Part shown: in pieces, positions 35,885-45,065 of the stretch | Layout: each line of letters starts with the position of its first letter | Numbering within the stretch: the first letter of the stretch is position 1 | Source of the DNA: Mariniradius saccharolyticus AK6 | GTDB lineage: Bacteria; Bacteroidota; Bacteroidia; Cytophagales; Cyclobacteriaceae | Assembly (NCBI RefSeq): GCF_000330725.2 | Contig: NZ_AMZY02000017.1 | Span: 1 to 64,000 of the forward strand | Length of the DNA: 64,000 bases | Reading direction: 5' to 3' | The notes under the pieces: generated by a model | Seen by the model: the letters and a program-made list of their open reading frames with translations, nothing else | The model's database searches: none | Told to the model about the DNA's origin: nothing | Translations under genes and position numbers: made by a program

Positions 35885-36583
35885 ATGACTGCTAGCGCCA
35901 TAATCCAAGCACTTTCAGATTTGTCAAATCCCGAAAAAGCCGCTTTTCTACCAGGTTTCTTTAAGGCATTCCCGGGTGGATATGGAGACGGGGACAAATT
36001 TTTGGGTGTGACGGTCCCCAACCAAAGAAAGGTTGCCGCACATTTTGCCAAGAAAACGACCGAGGGGGACTTACAGCAACTCATCGAAAGTCCCTATCAC
36101 GAGGTGCGGCTCACTGCGCTCCTGATCCTCGTTTCAAAATTCAGAAAAGCCTCTGAAAAGGGATTCTGGGTCGATTTCTACTTGCGAAACCTGAAATATG
36201 TCAATAATTGGGACTTGGTAGACAGCTCGGCGCACTTTATTCTTGGTGAATGGCTTTGGGATAAGGACAGAAAAATGCTGCATGACATGGCGCGGAGGGG
36301 AAACCTTTGGGAGCAACGGATCGCGATCATCAGTACTTACCATTTTATTCGGAAACAAGACTTCGCAGACACCTTCACAATCGCCGAGACACTCATAGAC
36401 CATCGGCATGACCTGATCCGTAAAGCTGTTGGTTGGATGCTGCGGGAGATTGGCAACAGGGATTTCGAAGCTGAAAAGGTGTTTTTGGAAAAACATTACA
36501 GACAAATGCCCCGAACCATGCTGCGCTATGCCATCGAGAAATTCCCGGCAGTGGAAAAGGAAAATTTCATGAAAAAGGGATGA
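35885..36583 (+). CDS. DNA alkylation repair protein, AlkD-like
   Basis: A 232-residue helical protein of HEAT-like repeats matching AlkD-type DNA glycosylases, which excise alkylated bases such as 3-methyladenine and 7-methylguanine. The ALIILVSKFRKASEKGFW and NWDLVDSSAHFILGEWLW stretches correspond to the repeats that cradle the DNA. The NWDLVD segment matches the family motif with the catalytic Asp. Length is typical. The stop overlaps the ATG of an upstream start of the next frame (36580), so coupling is possible. Confidence 0.88.
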   Translation: MTASAIIQALSDLSNPEKAAFLPGFFKAFPGGYGDGDKFLGVTVPNQRKVAAHFAKKTTEGDLQQLIESPYHEVRLTALLILVSKFRKASEKGFWVDFYLRNLKYVNNWDLVDSSAHFILGEWLWDKDRKMLHDMARRGNLWEQRIAIISTYHFIRKQDFADTFTIAETLIDHRHDLIRKAVGWMLREIGNRDFEAEKVFLEKHYRQMPRTMLRYAIEKFPAVEKENFMKKG

Positions 36584-36621
36584 TTTTTCCTTACTTTAGC
36601 GTAGTCCCAAACCCAATGGCC

Positions 36622-37209
36622 ATGAAGACTTTGTTCACGTTCGCCCTTTTTATCGGATTCCAAATCTTTGGAGTAGCACAGACTATTCCCTCGAAAGAAA
36701 TCCAAATAAAGACTGCGGTGATGGCTGCGCCTGAAGAAAAAAGGGAGGGGGCGACCGTGTTGGGTTTTGATGAAAAAGGAAACCTTGTGACGCTACGGAA
36801 GGGCAGCAATGATCTAATCTGCCTTGCCGACGACCCCAATTCAAACGGATTTAACGCTTCATGCTACCACAATACCCTAGAACCATTTATGGCGCGGGGC
36901 AGGCAACTTAAGGCTGAAGGCAAGACTCCAAAGGAGATTTTTGATATCAGGGAAGCCGAAGCAAAAAGTGGAAAACTCAAAATGCCCAAGGATGGCGCTA
37001 CGCTTTTTGTTCTGACAGCGGACCAACAAAATTTTGACCCGAAAACCGGTGAAGTCAAAGACAGTTATCTACGCTATGTCGTTTACATTCCTTGGGCCAC
37101 TGAGGCTAGCACTGGTTTACCATTGAAGCCTTCAGGGCCTGCTATGCCTTGGATTATGGATCCAGGCACCCATCGGGCCCATATCATGATCAATCCGCCG
37201 AGAAATTAG
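36622..37209 (+). CDS. Exported protein of unknown function
   Basis: A 195-residue protein (start at 36622; 36616 and 36580 are in-frame alternatives). The signal peptide is MKTLFTFALFIGFQIFGVAQ. The mature domain has no fold I can name. It has a distinctive MPWIMDPGTHRAHIMINPP ending and charged central segment (REAEAKSGKLKMPKDGATLF). The region resembles small Bacteroidota exported proteins annotated only as hypothetical. If translation began at 36580 it would overlap the previous stop by 4 bp. Confidence 0.7.
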   Translation: MKTLFTFALFIGFQIFGVAQTIPSKEIQIKTAVMAAPEEKREGATVLGFDEKGNLVTLRKGSNDLICLADDPNSNGFNASCYHNTLEPFMARGRQLKAEGKTPKEIFDIREAEAKSGKLKMPKDGATLFVLTADQQNFDPKTGEVKDSYLRYVVYIPWATEASTGLPLKPSGPAMPWIMDPGTHRAHIMINPPRN

Positions 37210-37238
37210 AAATTTGAAAGATTTCCAGAAGGCAGCGG

Positions 37239-38588
37239 TCACTTCTTGTATTTCCCTTGGGCACCTAATTGGTTCCGGTTTTTCTTGGCCTTAAACTTCT
37301 TGCCTTTCTTCTTTTCAGTTGGCTTTTCGTATTTTGAAAAAGGCTTCTTTTCATGGAAAGCGCCCTTGAATTCAGGATTTTCCTTCCGTTTCTGATTGTC
37401 AATTTCCCGTGCGTACTCCTGTTTTTCTTCAAAGGGAGTTTCGGTCACCTCTACGATATCAGGAATACTTTCCTGGGGCACGGGCATCCGGATGATTTTT
37501 TCGATTTTTTCGAAATGATATTCCTCTCCCGGATTCACAAATGTGATGGCCATCCCTTCATTTTCGGCCCGTCCAGTCCTACCGATCCGATGGACATAAT
37601 CCTCATAAATCAAGGGGACGTCGAAGTTGATCACGTGGCTGACCATACTGACATCAATCCCACGGGCTGCCACATCAGTCGCGACAAGGATTCTGACTTC
37701 CCCGGATTTGAAATCGTCCATGGAATTGATTCTCGTGTTTTGGCCCTTATTGGCATGTATCACGCGGATTTGGCCGAGGTTTTTCCTACCAAGATAGGAA
37801 AACACGGCCTCGGCATTCTTCCTTGACTTTGCAAAAATCATTACCCTGCTGACACCTTCGTCCTGCAAAAGAAAGTGTAGCAAGTTAATCTTGGTCTTGA
37901 TGTTTGGCACAAAATATTTGATCTGCCGGATTGTGTCAGCAGTAGTCGCCTGAGGCGCCACTTCCACCCGCTCTGGGAATTCGAGGAATTCCTCGGACAA
38001 TCGCTCCACCTTGGAACCGAAAGTAGCCGAGAAAAGCAGATTTTGACGCTTGACCGGAATCACTTCCAAAATCGCCCTGATTTGGGGTAAAAAGCCCATA
38101 TCCAGCATTTTATCGGCCTCATCCATGACCATGGTTTTAATCTCCTTGGTCAAGATCGCCTCCTTCCTATATAGGTCCATGAAGCGGCCTGGCGTGGAAA
38201 TAATGATATCGACTCCCTCTTGAAGTTTTTCGATTTGGGTTTTTGGTCCCAAGCCTCCAAAGAGTGCCACATAACGTAGGTCGGTGTTCTTGCCAAGCTG
38301 CTGCACAGCTTCCTCTATCTGCAAAACCAATTCCCGGGTCGGCGCGAGTATCAGCGCTCGCGGCAACCTACCCTGTGCATATTTCACCTTCATCAAAATG
38401 GGAAGAACATAGGCTGCGGTTTTACCGGTCCCTGTCTGTGCTATGCCCAAAACATCATGTCCTGCCAAGGCCAGAGGAATCGCCTTTTGCTGAATCGGCG
38501 TGGGTTTGTCGTATCCGGCTTCGCTGATGGCATCCCACAACTGTCGGTTCAATTTAAAATCTTCAAATTTCGGGAGGCTATCGGACAT
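37239..38588 (-). CDS. DEAD-box ATP-dependent RNA helicase
   Basis: A 449-residue RNA helicase. The Q motif is at about 7-35 (FEDFKLNRQLWDAISEAGYD), motif I AQTGTGKT (50-57), motif II DEAD (156-159), motif III SAT, and motif VI HRIGRTGRA near residue 330. The C-terminal 60 residues are strongly basic (KPTEKKKGKKFKAKKNRNQL), as in CsdA/RhlE-type helicases that bind rRNA or mRNA. Role is likely ribosome assembly or mRNA turnover, perhaps at low temperature. Divergent from dihydroorotase with 120 bp between. Confidence 0.93.
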   Translation of the reverse strand: MSDSLPKFEDFKLNRQLWDAISEAGYDKPTPIQQKAIPLALAGHDVLGIAQTGTGKTAAYVLPILMKVKYAQGRLPRALILAPTRELVLQIEEAVQQLGKNTDLRYVALFGGLGPKTQIEKLQEGVDIIISTPGRFMDLYRKEAILTKEIKTMVMDEADKMLDMGFLPQIRAILEVIPVKRQNLLFSATFGSKVERLSEEFLEFPERVEVAPQATTADTIRQIKYFVPNIKTKINLLHFLLQDEGVSRVMIFAKSRKNAEAVFSYLGRKNLGQIRVIHANKGQNTRINSMDDFKSGEVRILVATDVAARGIDVSMVSHVINFDVPLIYEDYVHRIGRTGRAENEGMAITFVNPGEEYHFEKIEKIIRMPVPQESIPDIVEVTETPFEEKQEYAREIDNQKRKENPEFKGAFHEKKPFSKYEKPTEKKKGKKFKAKKNRNQLGAQGKYKK

Positions 38589-38708
38589 GTTTTGTAATTT
38601 TGAAATGAATGAAATGGGGAAGGTTGCTTGGGTTTCACCTGCGTCTAAGCAATTTCATGATACAGAAGCATTCTCCTAAAACCATGAATCTGGCTACATT
38701 GTACTAAT

Positions 38709-40064
38709 ATGAAAAAGAAAAGCATTCTTATCACCGGGGCAAATATAGTGAATGAAGGCCGAATCAGGCCATCGGACGTATTAATTAAGGATGGTTTCAT
38801 CGAGCGTATTGATGCAAACCTGTCCTCAATCTCCGCCGATATCCTGATCGATGGCAGTGGAAAATACCTTTTCCCTGGGCTTATTGACGATCAGGTACAC
38901 TTCCGTGAACCGGGCCTGACACACAAGGCGGATATCTACACAGAAAGTAAGTCAGCAGTCGCGGGAGGCGTGACTTCCTACATGGAGATGCCAAATACGG
39001 TTCCCCCGGCCACGACGATAGCGCTTCTGGAGCAAAAATTCAGGATAGCCTCCGAAAAATCACTTGCCAATTACTCGTTCTTTTTTGGTGCTTCCAATGA
39101 CAACATAGCGGAAATCCTACAGGTCGATCCGCAGAACGTCTGCGGCGTAAAAGTATTTCAGGGTTCATCCACCGGAAATATGCTCGTCGACAATCCGGAG
39201 AGCTTAGAACGGATATTCGCAGAATGCAAGGTGCTTATCGCCACCCATAGCGAAAACGACGAAATCATCAAAACTAATCTTGAAAAATACAAGAGCGAGT
39301 TTGGGGATAATATTCCAGTCAAGTATCACCCGCTGATTAGATCCGAAGAAGCATGTTATGATGCCTCCAAGAAGGTGGTAGCATTGGCGAAAAAATATGG
39401 AAGTAAGCTCCATATTCTCCATATCAGCACCGCAAGGGAAGTCGGGCTCTTTGACAATTCTTTGCCACTGGAACAGAAACGAATTACCGCTGAAGCATGC
39501 ATCCACCATCTATGGTTCTGCGACGAAGATTACGAAAGCAAGGGGAACTTTATCAAATGGAACCCTGCCGTCAAGACAAAAAATGATCGGTCCACAATCC
39601 TCCAGGGGGTATTGGATGGGCGGATTGATGTGATCGCAACCGACCACGCCCCCCATACCCGTGAGGAAAAGTCCAAAGCGTATTCCTCTGCACCATCGGG
39701 CGGCCCCTTGGTACAGCATAGTCTAGTAGCTCTTTTGGACATGTACCACCAAGGCAAAATCAGTCTGGAAATGATTGCCCAGAAAGCCGCACACAATGTT
39801 GCAATATTGTTTGAAATCGATAAGCGTGGATTTATCAGAGAAGGCTTTTATGCCGATTTGGTATTGGTCGATTTGAATTCTCCTTGGACAGTTACACCTG
39901 ACAATATCCTGTCGAAATGTGGATGGTCGCCTTTTGAAGGACATACTTTCCGCTCAAAGGTGACGCACACGATCGTTTCCGGACATTTGGCATACGAAAA
40001 CGGCACTTTCCATGAAGAACAAAAAGGTGTGCGTTTAAAATTTTCCAGAAAAATCAATAGCTAA
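38709..40064 (+). CDS. pyrC: Dihydroorotase, type I
   Basis: A 451-residue amidohydrolase that interconverts carbamoyl aspartate and dihydroorotate. GGVTSYMEMPNT, HILHIST, CIHHLWF and the metal Asp in IATDHAPHTREEK are typical. The usual metal pair HxH reads DDQVHFREPG (60-69), so Gln62 replaces the first His and only His64 remains. I recall this variation from some Cytophaga-type homologues, so it may be lineage-wide; catalysis with one fewer ligand is unproven. Length is normal. tRNA-His follows after about 70 bp. Confidence 0.88.
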   Translation: MKKKSILITGANIVNEGRIRPSDVLIKDGFIERIDANLSSISADILIDGSGKYLFPGLIDDQVHFREPGLTHKADIYTESKSAVAGGVTSYMEMPNTVPPATTIALLEQKFRIASEKSLANYSFFFGASNDNIAEILQVDPQNVCGVKVFQGSSTGNMLVDNPESLERIFAECKVLIATHSENDEIIKTNLEKYKSEFGDNIPVKYHPLIRSEEACYDASKKVVALAKKYGSKLHILHISTAREVGLFDNSLPLEQKRITAEACIHHLWFCDEDYESKGNFIKWNPAVKTKNDRSTILQGVLDGRIDVIATDHAPHTREEKSKAYSSAPSGGPLVQHSLVALLDMYHQGKISLEMIAQKAAHNVAILFEIDKRGFIREGFYADLVLVDLNSPWTVTPDNILSKCGWSPFEGHTFRSKVTHTIVSGHLAYENGTFHEEQKGVRLKFSRKINS

Positions 40065-40065
40065 T

Positions 40066-40097
40066 ATTGTAAACAAATCCGGCAAGCGTTACCTTTG
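40066..40097 (+). promoter_or_regulatory. Probable promoter of tRNA-His
   Basis: TACCTTTG (40090-40097) matches the -7 consensus TAnnTTTG. ATTG at 40066-40069 stands 20 bases upstream as the likely -33 element. The tRNA begins about 40 bases further downstream. Confidence 0.7.
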
Positions 40098-40137
40098 CAG
40101 TCCAATCAACAAGCTGGTTGTATTGAAAAATAAAATG

Positions 40138-40211
40138 GTGATTGTAGCTCAGCTGGTTAGAGCGCTGGTTTGTGGCACCAGAGGTCGCCGGTTCGATCCC
40201 GGTCATTCACC
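40138..40211 (+). tRNA. tRNA-His (anticodon GTG)
   Basis: A cloverleaf can be folded by hand: D stem GCTC/GAGC, anticodon stem CTGGT/ACCAG with loop TTGTGGC, T stem GCCGG/CCGGT with the GT closing pair and TTCGATC loop. The preceding G at 40137 supplies the extra G(-1) and C73 is the discriminator, both marks of tRNA-His. The acceptor stem GTGATTG/CATTCAC has a T5-T68 mismatch. The 3' end is not followed by an encoded CCA (CA only). Confidence 0.93.
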
Positions 40212-40215
40212 CAAT

Positions 40216-40250
40216 AAGACCCCTTTAAAATTGAGGGGTCTTTCTTTTTG
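40216..40250 (+). terminator. Terminator after tRNA-His
   Basis: AAGACCCC (40216-40223) pairs with GGGGTCTT (40235-40242) around CTTTAAAATTG-type loop sequence, followed by TTCTTTTTG. A good rho-independent terminator for the tRNA transcript. Confidence 0.88.
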
Positions 40251-40314
40251 AATTAGGCAGTGAACCCAAATGGCATTAAATTTGTACTAAAGGTTGAAAT
40301 TTAATTTGAAAGGT

Positions 40315-40452
40315 ATGTTCACGTTATTCATGAATTCTCCCAGGTTTCCAAAAGTGAAACCCGTCAATTTGAAATTTGTGCAATCCTATATCCAGAAATT
40401 TGAGGAATCCCTCAAAGTTTACGAAGAACTCCAAAAGGAAAGCGCACGGTAA
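40315..40452 (+). CDS. Small protein of unknown function (45 aa)
   Basis: An open frame of 45 residues that begins with ATG after AATTTGAAAGGT, giving MFTLFMNSPRFPKVKPVNLK then a charged helix (YIQKFEESLKVYEELQKESA). The predicted amphipathic helix and good spacing from tRNA-His and the next operon suggest a real gene. I do not recognise it. It lies just upstream of the glycogen operon. Confidence 0.45.
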   Translation: MFTLFMNSPRFPKVKPVNLKFVQSYIQKFEESLKVYEELQKESAR

Positions 40453-40572
40453 AATGCAGGACAATCGATAGCAATAAGGTTATGGTAACGTAACCTTTTA
40501 TTTTTATACCAATATTTTTTTCTTTCACACTCAAAAAAGTATTTTTATCCTGAATCTCAAATTTTTGACCCA

Positions 40573-42489
40573 ATGAGTTATATCCACTTCGACAAAACCC
40601 AATTAATCAATCTTAATTACTCTTTGGATCGGGAAATCATCAGGACCAACAGAGGCGGATGCTATACAAGTACAACTATCATTGGATGCAACACTCGAAA
40701 ATATCACGGTCTTTTGGTCGCCCCCCAGCCGCAAATTGATGAGCAGCTACATGTGATGCTTTCCACAGTGCACGAGACAGTGATCCAACGCGGCGCATCC
40801 TTCAATTTGGGAATCAGCAAGTTTCCAGGAAATTACTACCCTCGGGGCCATAAATATTTGGAGGATTTTGATTCCGAACCTATTCCAAAGCTCACTTACC
40901 GTGTCGGAGGTGTTTTGCTTCAAAAAGAGCTTATCCTCGACACCAACCGCGACAGAGTGATGATTCGGTACACGCTGCTGGAAGCCCATTCACCGACAAA
41001 AATCAGGATCAGCCCATTTTTGGCATTTAGGGGCTACCACAATCTGTCCAAGGCCAATGATAGAATCCAGAAGGACTTTGAAAAAGTGCCAAATGGAGCA
41101 AAGTATCAACTCTACCCGGAGTATTCTCCGCTGTACCTCCAGCTTTCCAAGAAAAATGAATACGTATCCAAACCCGATTGGTATTACAACATCGAATACA
41201 TCATGGAACGGGAAAGGGGTTATGATTACCAAGAAGACCTTTTCGTGCCTGGTTATTTCGAGTTCGACATCGCCAAAGGCGAATCGGTGATTTTTTCCGC
41301 CGGACTTACCGAAGCAGATCCGAGTACAAGACAGCGCGCATTTGAGAAAGAATTGGCAAGAAGGATACCCAGAAACAATTTTGTGAATTGCCTCAAGAAT
41401 TCGGCGGGACAATTTATCCAAAGACGAGATGGCAAAACCCACGTAGTCGCGGGGTATCCATGGTTTGGATGGTGGGGAAGGGATACTTTCGTCGCATCGC
41501 CAGGCTTGGTTTTGACCCAGGGCGACAAGGAGACTTTTCTTGAGATAATGGATACCATGGTCGCCGATCTACATGGCCCGCTTTTTCCAAATGTTGGCAG
41601 CGGGGTGATGCGAAACTTAGCTTCCATGGATGCACCACTTTGGTTTTTCTGGTCACTTCAGCAATACATCAAGTTTACCGGAGACGAAAAAACCGTCAAG
41701 AAGAAATACCTCGAAAAAATGAAGGGAATCATCGACGGCTACATGAAAGGAACGGATTACGGCATCCACATGCTTGAAAACGGACTCATGTACGGTGGTC
41801 AGGAAGGGGTAGCATTGACTTGGATGGATGCCGTCAACTCAGATGGCCCGGTGACTCCAAGGATTGGCTGCCCGGTAGAAATCAATGCCCTTTGGTACAA
41901 TGCGCTTTGTTTTTATGCAGAACTGACAGGAGACAAAGCGATATCGGAACTTTCCGAAACTGTCAAAAAATCCTTTGTGGAAGTATTTTGGGACGAGAAG
42001 AGAGGCTATCTGGCAGATTACGTAGATGGGTTTTATAAAGATTGGGCCATAAGGCCAAATATGGTTTTTGCGACATCTTTGCCGTATTCACCATTGGAAG
42101 AATCCCAAATGCAGCGCATTCTCGAGATTGTCAAATCAAAACTGCTCACTTCCCGTGGATTGAGATCGCTCTCGCCTGACGACCCCGGATACAAGGGATA
42201 TTATCAAGGCAACCAATTTTCACGGGACAATGCCTACCACAACGGTACGGTTTGGGCTTGGCTGTTGGGCAATTTTGTGGAGGGATACCTCAGGCTGCAT
42301 GGGAAGGCAGGCAAGCATTTTGTCGAGAAAATCGTACAGGGGTTTGACGAAGTAATGAGCCAATACGGGATCGGTACGGTAGCGGAAATATACGATGGAG
42401 ATCCACCCCACCGGCCAAAAGGTTCGATTTCTCAAGCTTGGAGCGTTGGGGAATTGCTCAGGATGATGTATTTGTTGGAAAAAATATAG
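40573..42489 (+). CDS. Amylo-alpha-1,6-glucosidase, glycogen debranching enzyme
   Basis: A 638-residue glycogen-debranching protein. The first ~220 residues match the GDE N-terminal beta-sandwich (TNRGGCYTSTTIIGCNTRKYH), and about 270-630 the alpha/alpha toroid with the catalytic acids in WFGWWGRDTFVASPG and the later NGTVWAWLLG. It removes alpha-1,6 branches of limit dextrin without a transferase domain, unlike eukaryotic enzymes. First gene of a three-gene operon (next gene after 15 bp). Confidence 0.9.
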   Translation: MSYIHFDKTQLINLNYSLDREIIRTNRGGCYTSTTIIGCNTRKYHGLLVAPQPQIDEQLHVMLSTVHETVIQRGASFNLGISKFPGNYYPRGHKYLEDFDSEPIPKLTYRVGGVLLQKELILDTNRDRVMIRYTLLEAHSPTKIRISPFLAFRGYHNLSKANDRIQKDFEKVPNGAKYQLYPEYSPLYLQLSKKNEYVSKPDWYYNIEYIMERERGYDYQEDLFVPGYFEFDIAKGESVIFSAGLTEADPSTRQRAFEKELARRIPRNNFVNCLKNSAGQFIQRRDGKTHVVAGYPWFGWWGRDTFVASPGLVLTQGDKETFLEIMDTMVADLHGPLFPNVGSGVMRNLASMDAPLWFFWSLQQYIKFTGDEKTVKKKYLEKMKGIIDGYMKGTDYGIHMLENGLMYGGQEGVALTWMDAVNSDGPVTPRIGCPVEINALWYNALCFYAELTGDKAISELSETVKKSFVEVFWDEKRGYLADYVDGFYKDWAIRPNMVFATSLPYSPLEESQMQRILEIVKSKLLTSRGLRSLSPDDPGYKGYYQGNQFSRDNAYHNGTVWAWLLGNFVEGYLRLHGKAGKHFVEKIVQGFDEVMSQYGIGTVAEIYDGDPPHRPKGSISQAWSVGELLRMMYLLEKI

Positions 42490-42504
42490 ATAAACTCTTT
42501 TTGT

Positions 42505-43785
42505 ATGAAGGTACTGATGTTTGGTTGGGAGTTTCCTCCTCATATTTCCGGAGGCTTGGGCACCGCGTGTTACGGATTGGTAAAGGGCCTTGTCCACCAC
42601 AAGCAAGACATAATTTTCGTGGTCCCAAAGCTGTGGGGAGATGAGGAGCCTTTGGCTGATTTCGTAAACGCCTCGGATGTCACGATCGACTACCGTGAAA
42701 GGAAATTCAAGAAGATATGGAAAAACCTCACCTATCTAGAGGTCAGTAGTTTTTTGGTACCCTACCTGGGTCCCGAAGAGTTTAAAAAATACACCGATTA
42801 TGCAATGCATGACCGCGTGGATATCGACGAGAGCGTATTTTCCAACAAGTTTGAATTCAGTGGCAAGTATGGAAAAGACCTGATGAAGGAGGTATCCCGA
42901 TATGCCCTTGTTGCCGCCCAAATCGCCAAATCCAAGGAACATGAAATTATCCATGCGCATGATTGGCTGGCGTTTCCCGCAGGTATTGCCGCCAAGGAAA
43001 TCAGTGGTAAACCACTGGTATGCCACGTACATGCGACCGAATTTGATCGGTCTGGCGAGTCAGTCAATAAGCCGGTCTACGATATCGAAAGGGCTGGGAT
43101 GTTGGCAGCGGACCACGTGGTCGCAGTGAGTCATTTGACACGAAAGGTTTGCATCGAGCGCTATGGAGTCCATCCTGACAAAGTCAGCGTACTGCACAAC
43201 GCCGTCTTGGACGCCAGCATAATCAAATCGGACGCCAAGAAGCATGTTCCAGAAAAGATCGTGACCTTTTTGGGTCGTATCACTTTCCAAAAAGGACCGG
43301 AGTATTTCGTCGAAGCTGCGAAAAAGGTACTGGACCGCGATGACAATGTGCGATTTGTGATGGCAGGAAGCGGAGATCTCCTCAACCGTATGGTAGAACG
43401 CGTCGCCGAACTGGGCATGGGTACCAAATTTCACTTCACCGGGTTTTTGAAAGGTAAAGATGTGGACGATATGTATGCCATCAGCGACGTATATGTAATG
43501 CCATCCGTTTCCGAACCCTTTGGCATTGCTCCTTTGGAAGCCGTACGTCACAATACACCTGTTATAATTTCCAAACAGTCTGGCGTCGCGGAAGTGCTTC
43601 GAAATGCCATCAAGATAGACTTTTGGGATGTGGATGGCATGGCAGATGCAATCTTTGGATTGCTTCATTATGAGAGCATCGCCAAGATGTTCAAAGAACT
43701 TGGAAGCGAAGAGCTCAAGAAGCTCAAGTGGGAACACGTCGCAGCCAAGTTAGTTACTGTTTATGAAAAACTCACAAAAGAATAG
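42505..43785 (+). CDS. Glycosyltransferase, glycogen-synthase-like (GT4/GT5)
   Basis: A 426-residue GT-B enzyme. The N-terminal MKVLMFGWEFPPHISGGLGT has the K-x-GGL-type loop of glycogen/starch synthases; the C-terminal half has FTGFLKGKDVDDMY and the E-x7-E motif in SEPFGIAPLEAV. It probably elongates glycogen or a related alpha-glucan with nucleotide-sugar donor, but the GT4 relatives have other activities. It is flanked by a debranching enzyme and a GH57 enzyme with 15- and 2-bp gaps, so the operon is a glucan module. Confidence 0.85.
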   Translation: MKVLMFGWEFPPHISGGLGTACYGLVKGLVHHKQDIIFVVPKLWGDEEPLADFVNASDVTIDYRERKFKKIWKNLTYLEVSSFLVPYLGPEEFKKYTDYAMHDRVDIDESVFSNKFEFSGKYGKDLMKEVSRYALVAAQIAKSKEHEIIHAHDWLAFPAGIAAKEISGKPLVCHVHATEFDRSGESVNKPVYDIERAGMLAADHVVAVSHLTRKVCIERYGVHPDKVSVLHNAVLDASIIKSDAKKHVPEKIVTFLGRITFQKGPEYFVEAAKKVLDRDDNVRFVMAGSGDLLNRMVERVAELGMGTKFHFTGFLKGKDVDDMYAISDVYVMPSVSEPFGIAPLEAVRHNTPVIISKQSGVAEVLRNAIKIDFWDVDGMADAIFGLLHYESIAKMFKELGSEELKKLKWEHVAAKLVTVYEKLTKE

Positions 43786-43787
43786 CC

Positions 43788-45002
43788 ATGAGAAATATCT
43801 GCTTTTACTTTCAGGTACATCAACCACTCAGAATCAAACCTTATCGCTTTTTTGACATTGGCGAAGACCATTATTATTGGGACGACTACAGCAACAAAAG
43901 CATTATCCGAAAGGTAGCCCAAAAATGCTACCTGCCGATGAATGCCTTGCTTTTGGAACTGATCCATGCATACAAAGGCCAGTTCAAAGTCGCTTTTTCG
44001 ATATCGGGTGTTTGCCTGGACCAATTTGAAGCATATGCGCCTGATGTATTGGAAAGTTTCAGAAAATTGGTGGCAACCGGACATGTAGAGATGCTAAGTG
44101 AAACAGACGCCCATGCACTTTGCTCTTTGAAAAGCAAGTCTGAATTTGAGCGGATGGTAGGTCGGCACAAGGACAAGCTGAAGAAACATTTTGACGGTTA
44201 CGAACCAAAGGTTTTCAGAAACACTGAGCTGATTTACTCAGATAAGATCGGAGCAATGGTCGCAGAAATGGGATTTGAAGGCATGTTGACCGAAGGTGCC
44301 AAACATATTCTAGGTTGGAAGAGCCCAAATTTCGTGTATCAAAACGCCATCGATCCAAATTTGAAAGTTCTCCTCAAAAACTTCCAACTCAGCGACGACA
44401 TCGCTTTCCGATTCAGCAACAAGACCTGGAACGACTATCCGCTGACAACCGAGAAATTCGTTACATGGATCAATGCCATCCCTAAAGAGCAGGAGGTCCT
44501 GAACCTGTTTATGGATTATGAGACATTCGGGGAACATCAGTGGGCCGAAACGGGGATTTTTGAATTTATGCGCGCCTTGCCTGGGGCAGTTTTCAAATAC
44601 ACTAATTTCGGCTTTGCAACACCGACTGAGGCTGTACGCCAAGGCACTCCTGTCGCAAAAATCCACGTTCCCACGCCAATTTCGTGGGCGGACGAGGAAA
44701 GGGACTTGACCGCATGGCTGGGAAATGATCTGCAAAAGGAAGCATTTACCAAGCTTTATGAGCTGGAATCCAAGGTCGTTAAAATTGATGATCCGGATAT
44801 CCAACGCGACTGGAACTGCCTGCAGACCTCCGACCACTTCTATTATATGTCCACCAAGGCCCTGTCAGATGGTGCTGTACATACCTATTTCAGCCATTAC
44901 GATACGCCCTATGATGCGTTTATCAATTACATGAATGTGCTCAGCGACTTTATCCTTCGGGTGAAAAATAAAGAAAAAGAACTGGCTGAGGCTGCCGAAT
45001 AA
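43788..45002 (+). CDS. Glycoside hydrolase family 57 protein
   Basis: A 404-residue retaining glycosidase of GH57 (alpha-amylase, 4-alpha-glucanotransferase or branching type). N-terminal ICFYFQVHQPLRIKPYRFFD is the family opening; SETDAHALCSLKS (about 100) and MDYETFGEHQWAETGIF (about 243-259) are conserved blocks, of which the second holds the acid/base region. The type of bond cannot be read from sequence; in this operon a branching or 4-alpha-glucanotransferase function is plausible. Terminator follows at 45017-45043. Confidence 0.88.
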   Translation: MRNICFYFQVHQPLRIKPYRFFDIGEDHYYWDDYSNKSIIRKVAQKCYLPMNALLLELIHAYKGQFKVAFSISGVCLDQFEAYAPDVLESFRKLVATGHVEMLSETDAHALCSLKSKSEFERMVGRHKDKLKKHFDGYEPKVFRNTELIYSDKIGAMVAEMGFEGMLTEGAKHILGWKSPNFVYQNAIDPNLKVLLKNFQLSDDIAFRFSNKTWNDYPLTTEKFVTWINAIPKEQEVLNLFMDYETFGEHQWAETGIFEFMRALPGAVFKYTNFGFATPTEAVRQGTPVAKIHVPTPISWADEERDLTAWLGNDLQKEAFTKLYELESKVVKIDDPDIQRDWNCLQTSDHFYYMSTKALSDGAVHTYFSHYDTPYDAFINYMNVLSDFILRVKNKEKELAEAAE

Positions 45003-45016
45003 ATCCAAACTCAGAG

Positions 45017-45043
45017 AAAGGCTTGAATTTCAAGCCTTTTTTT
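45017..45043 (+). terminator. Terminator of the glucan operon
   Basis: AAAGGCTTGA (45017-45026) pairs with TCAAGCCTTT (45030-45039) and a T7 run follows. Good rho-independent terminator directly after the GH57 stop. Confidence 0.92.
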
Positions 45044-45065
45044 AATCAAATCTATCCCTGCGATT

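Noticed and set aside
40315-40452. Treating the 45-residue frame as part of the tRNA terminator region
   Set aside because: The terminator ends at about 40250; the frame has its own spacing and helical composition, so kept as a low-confidence gene.
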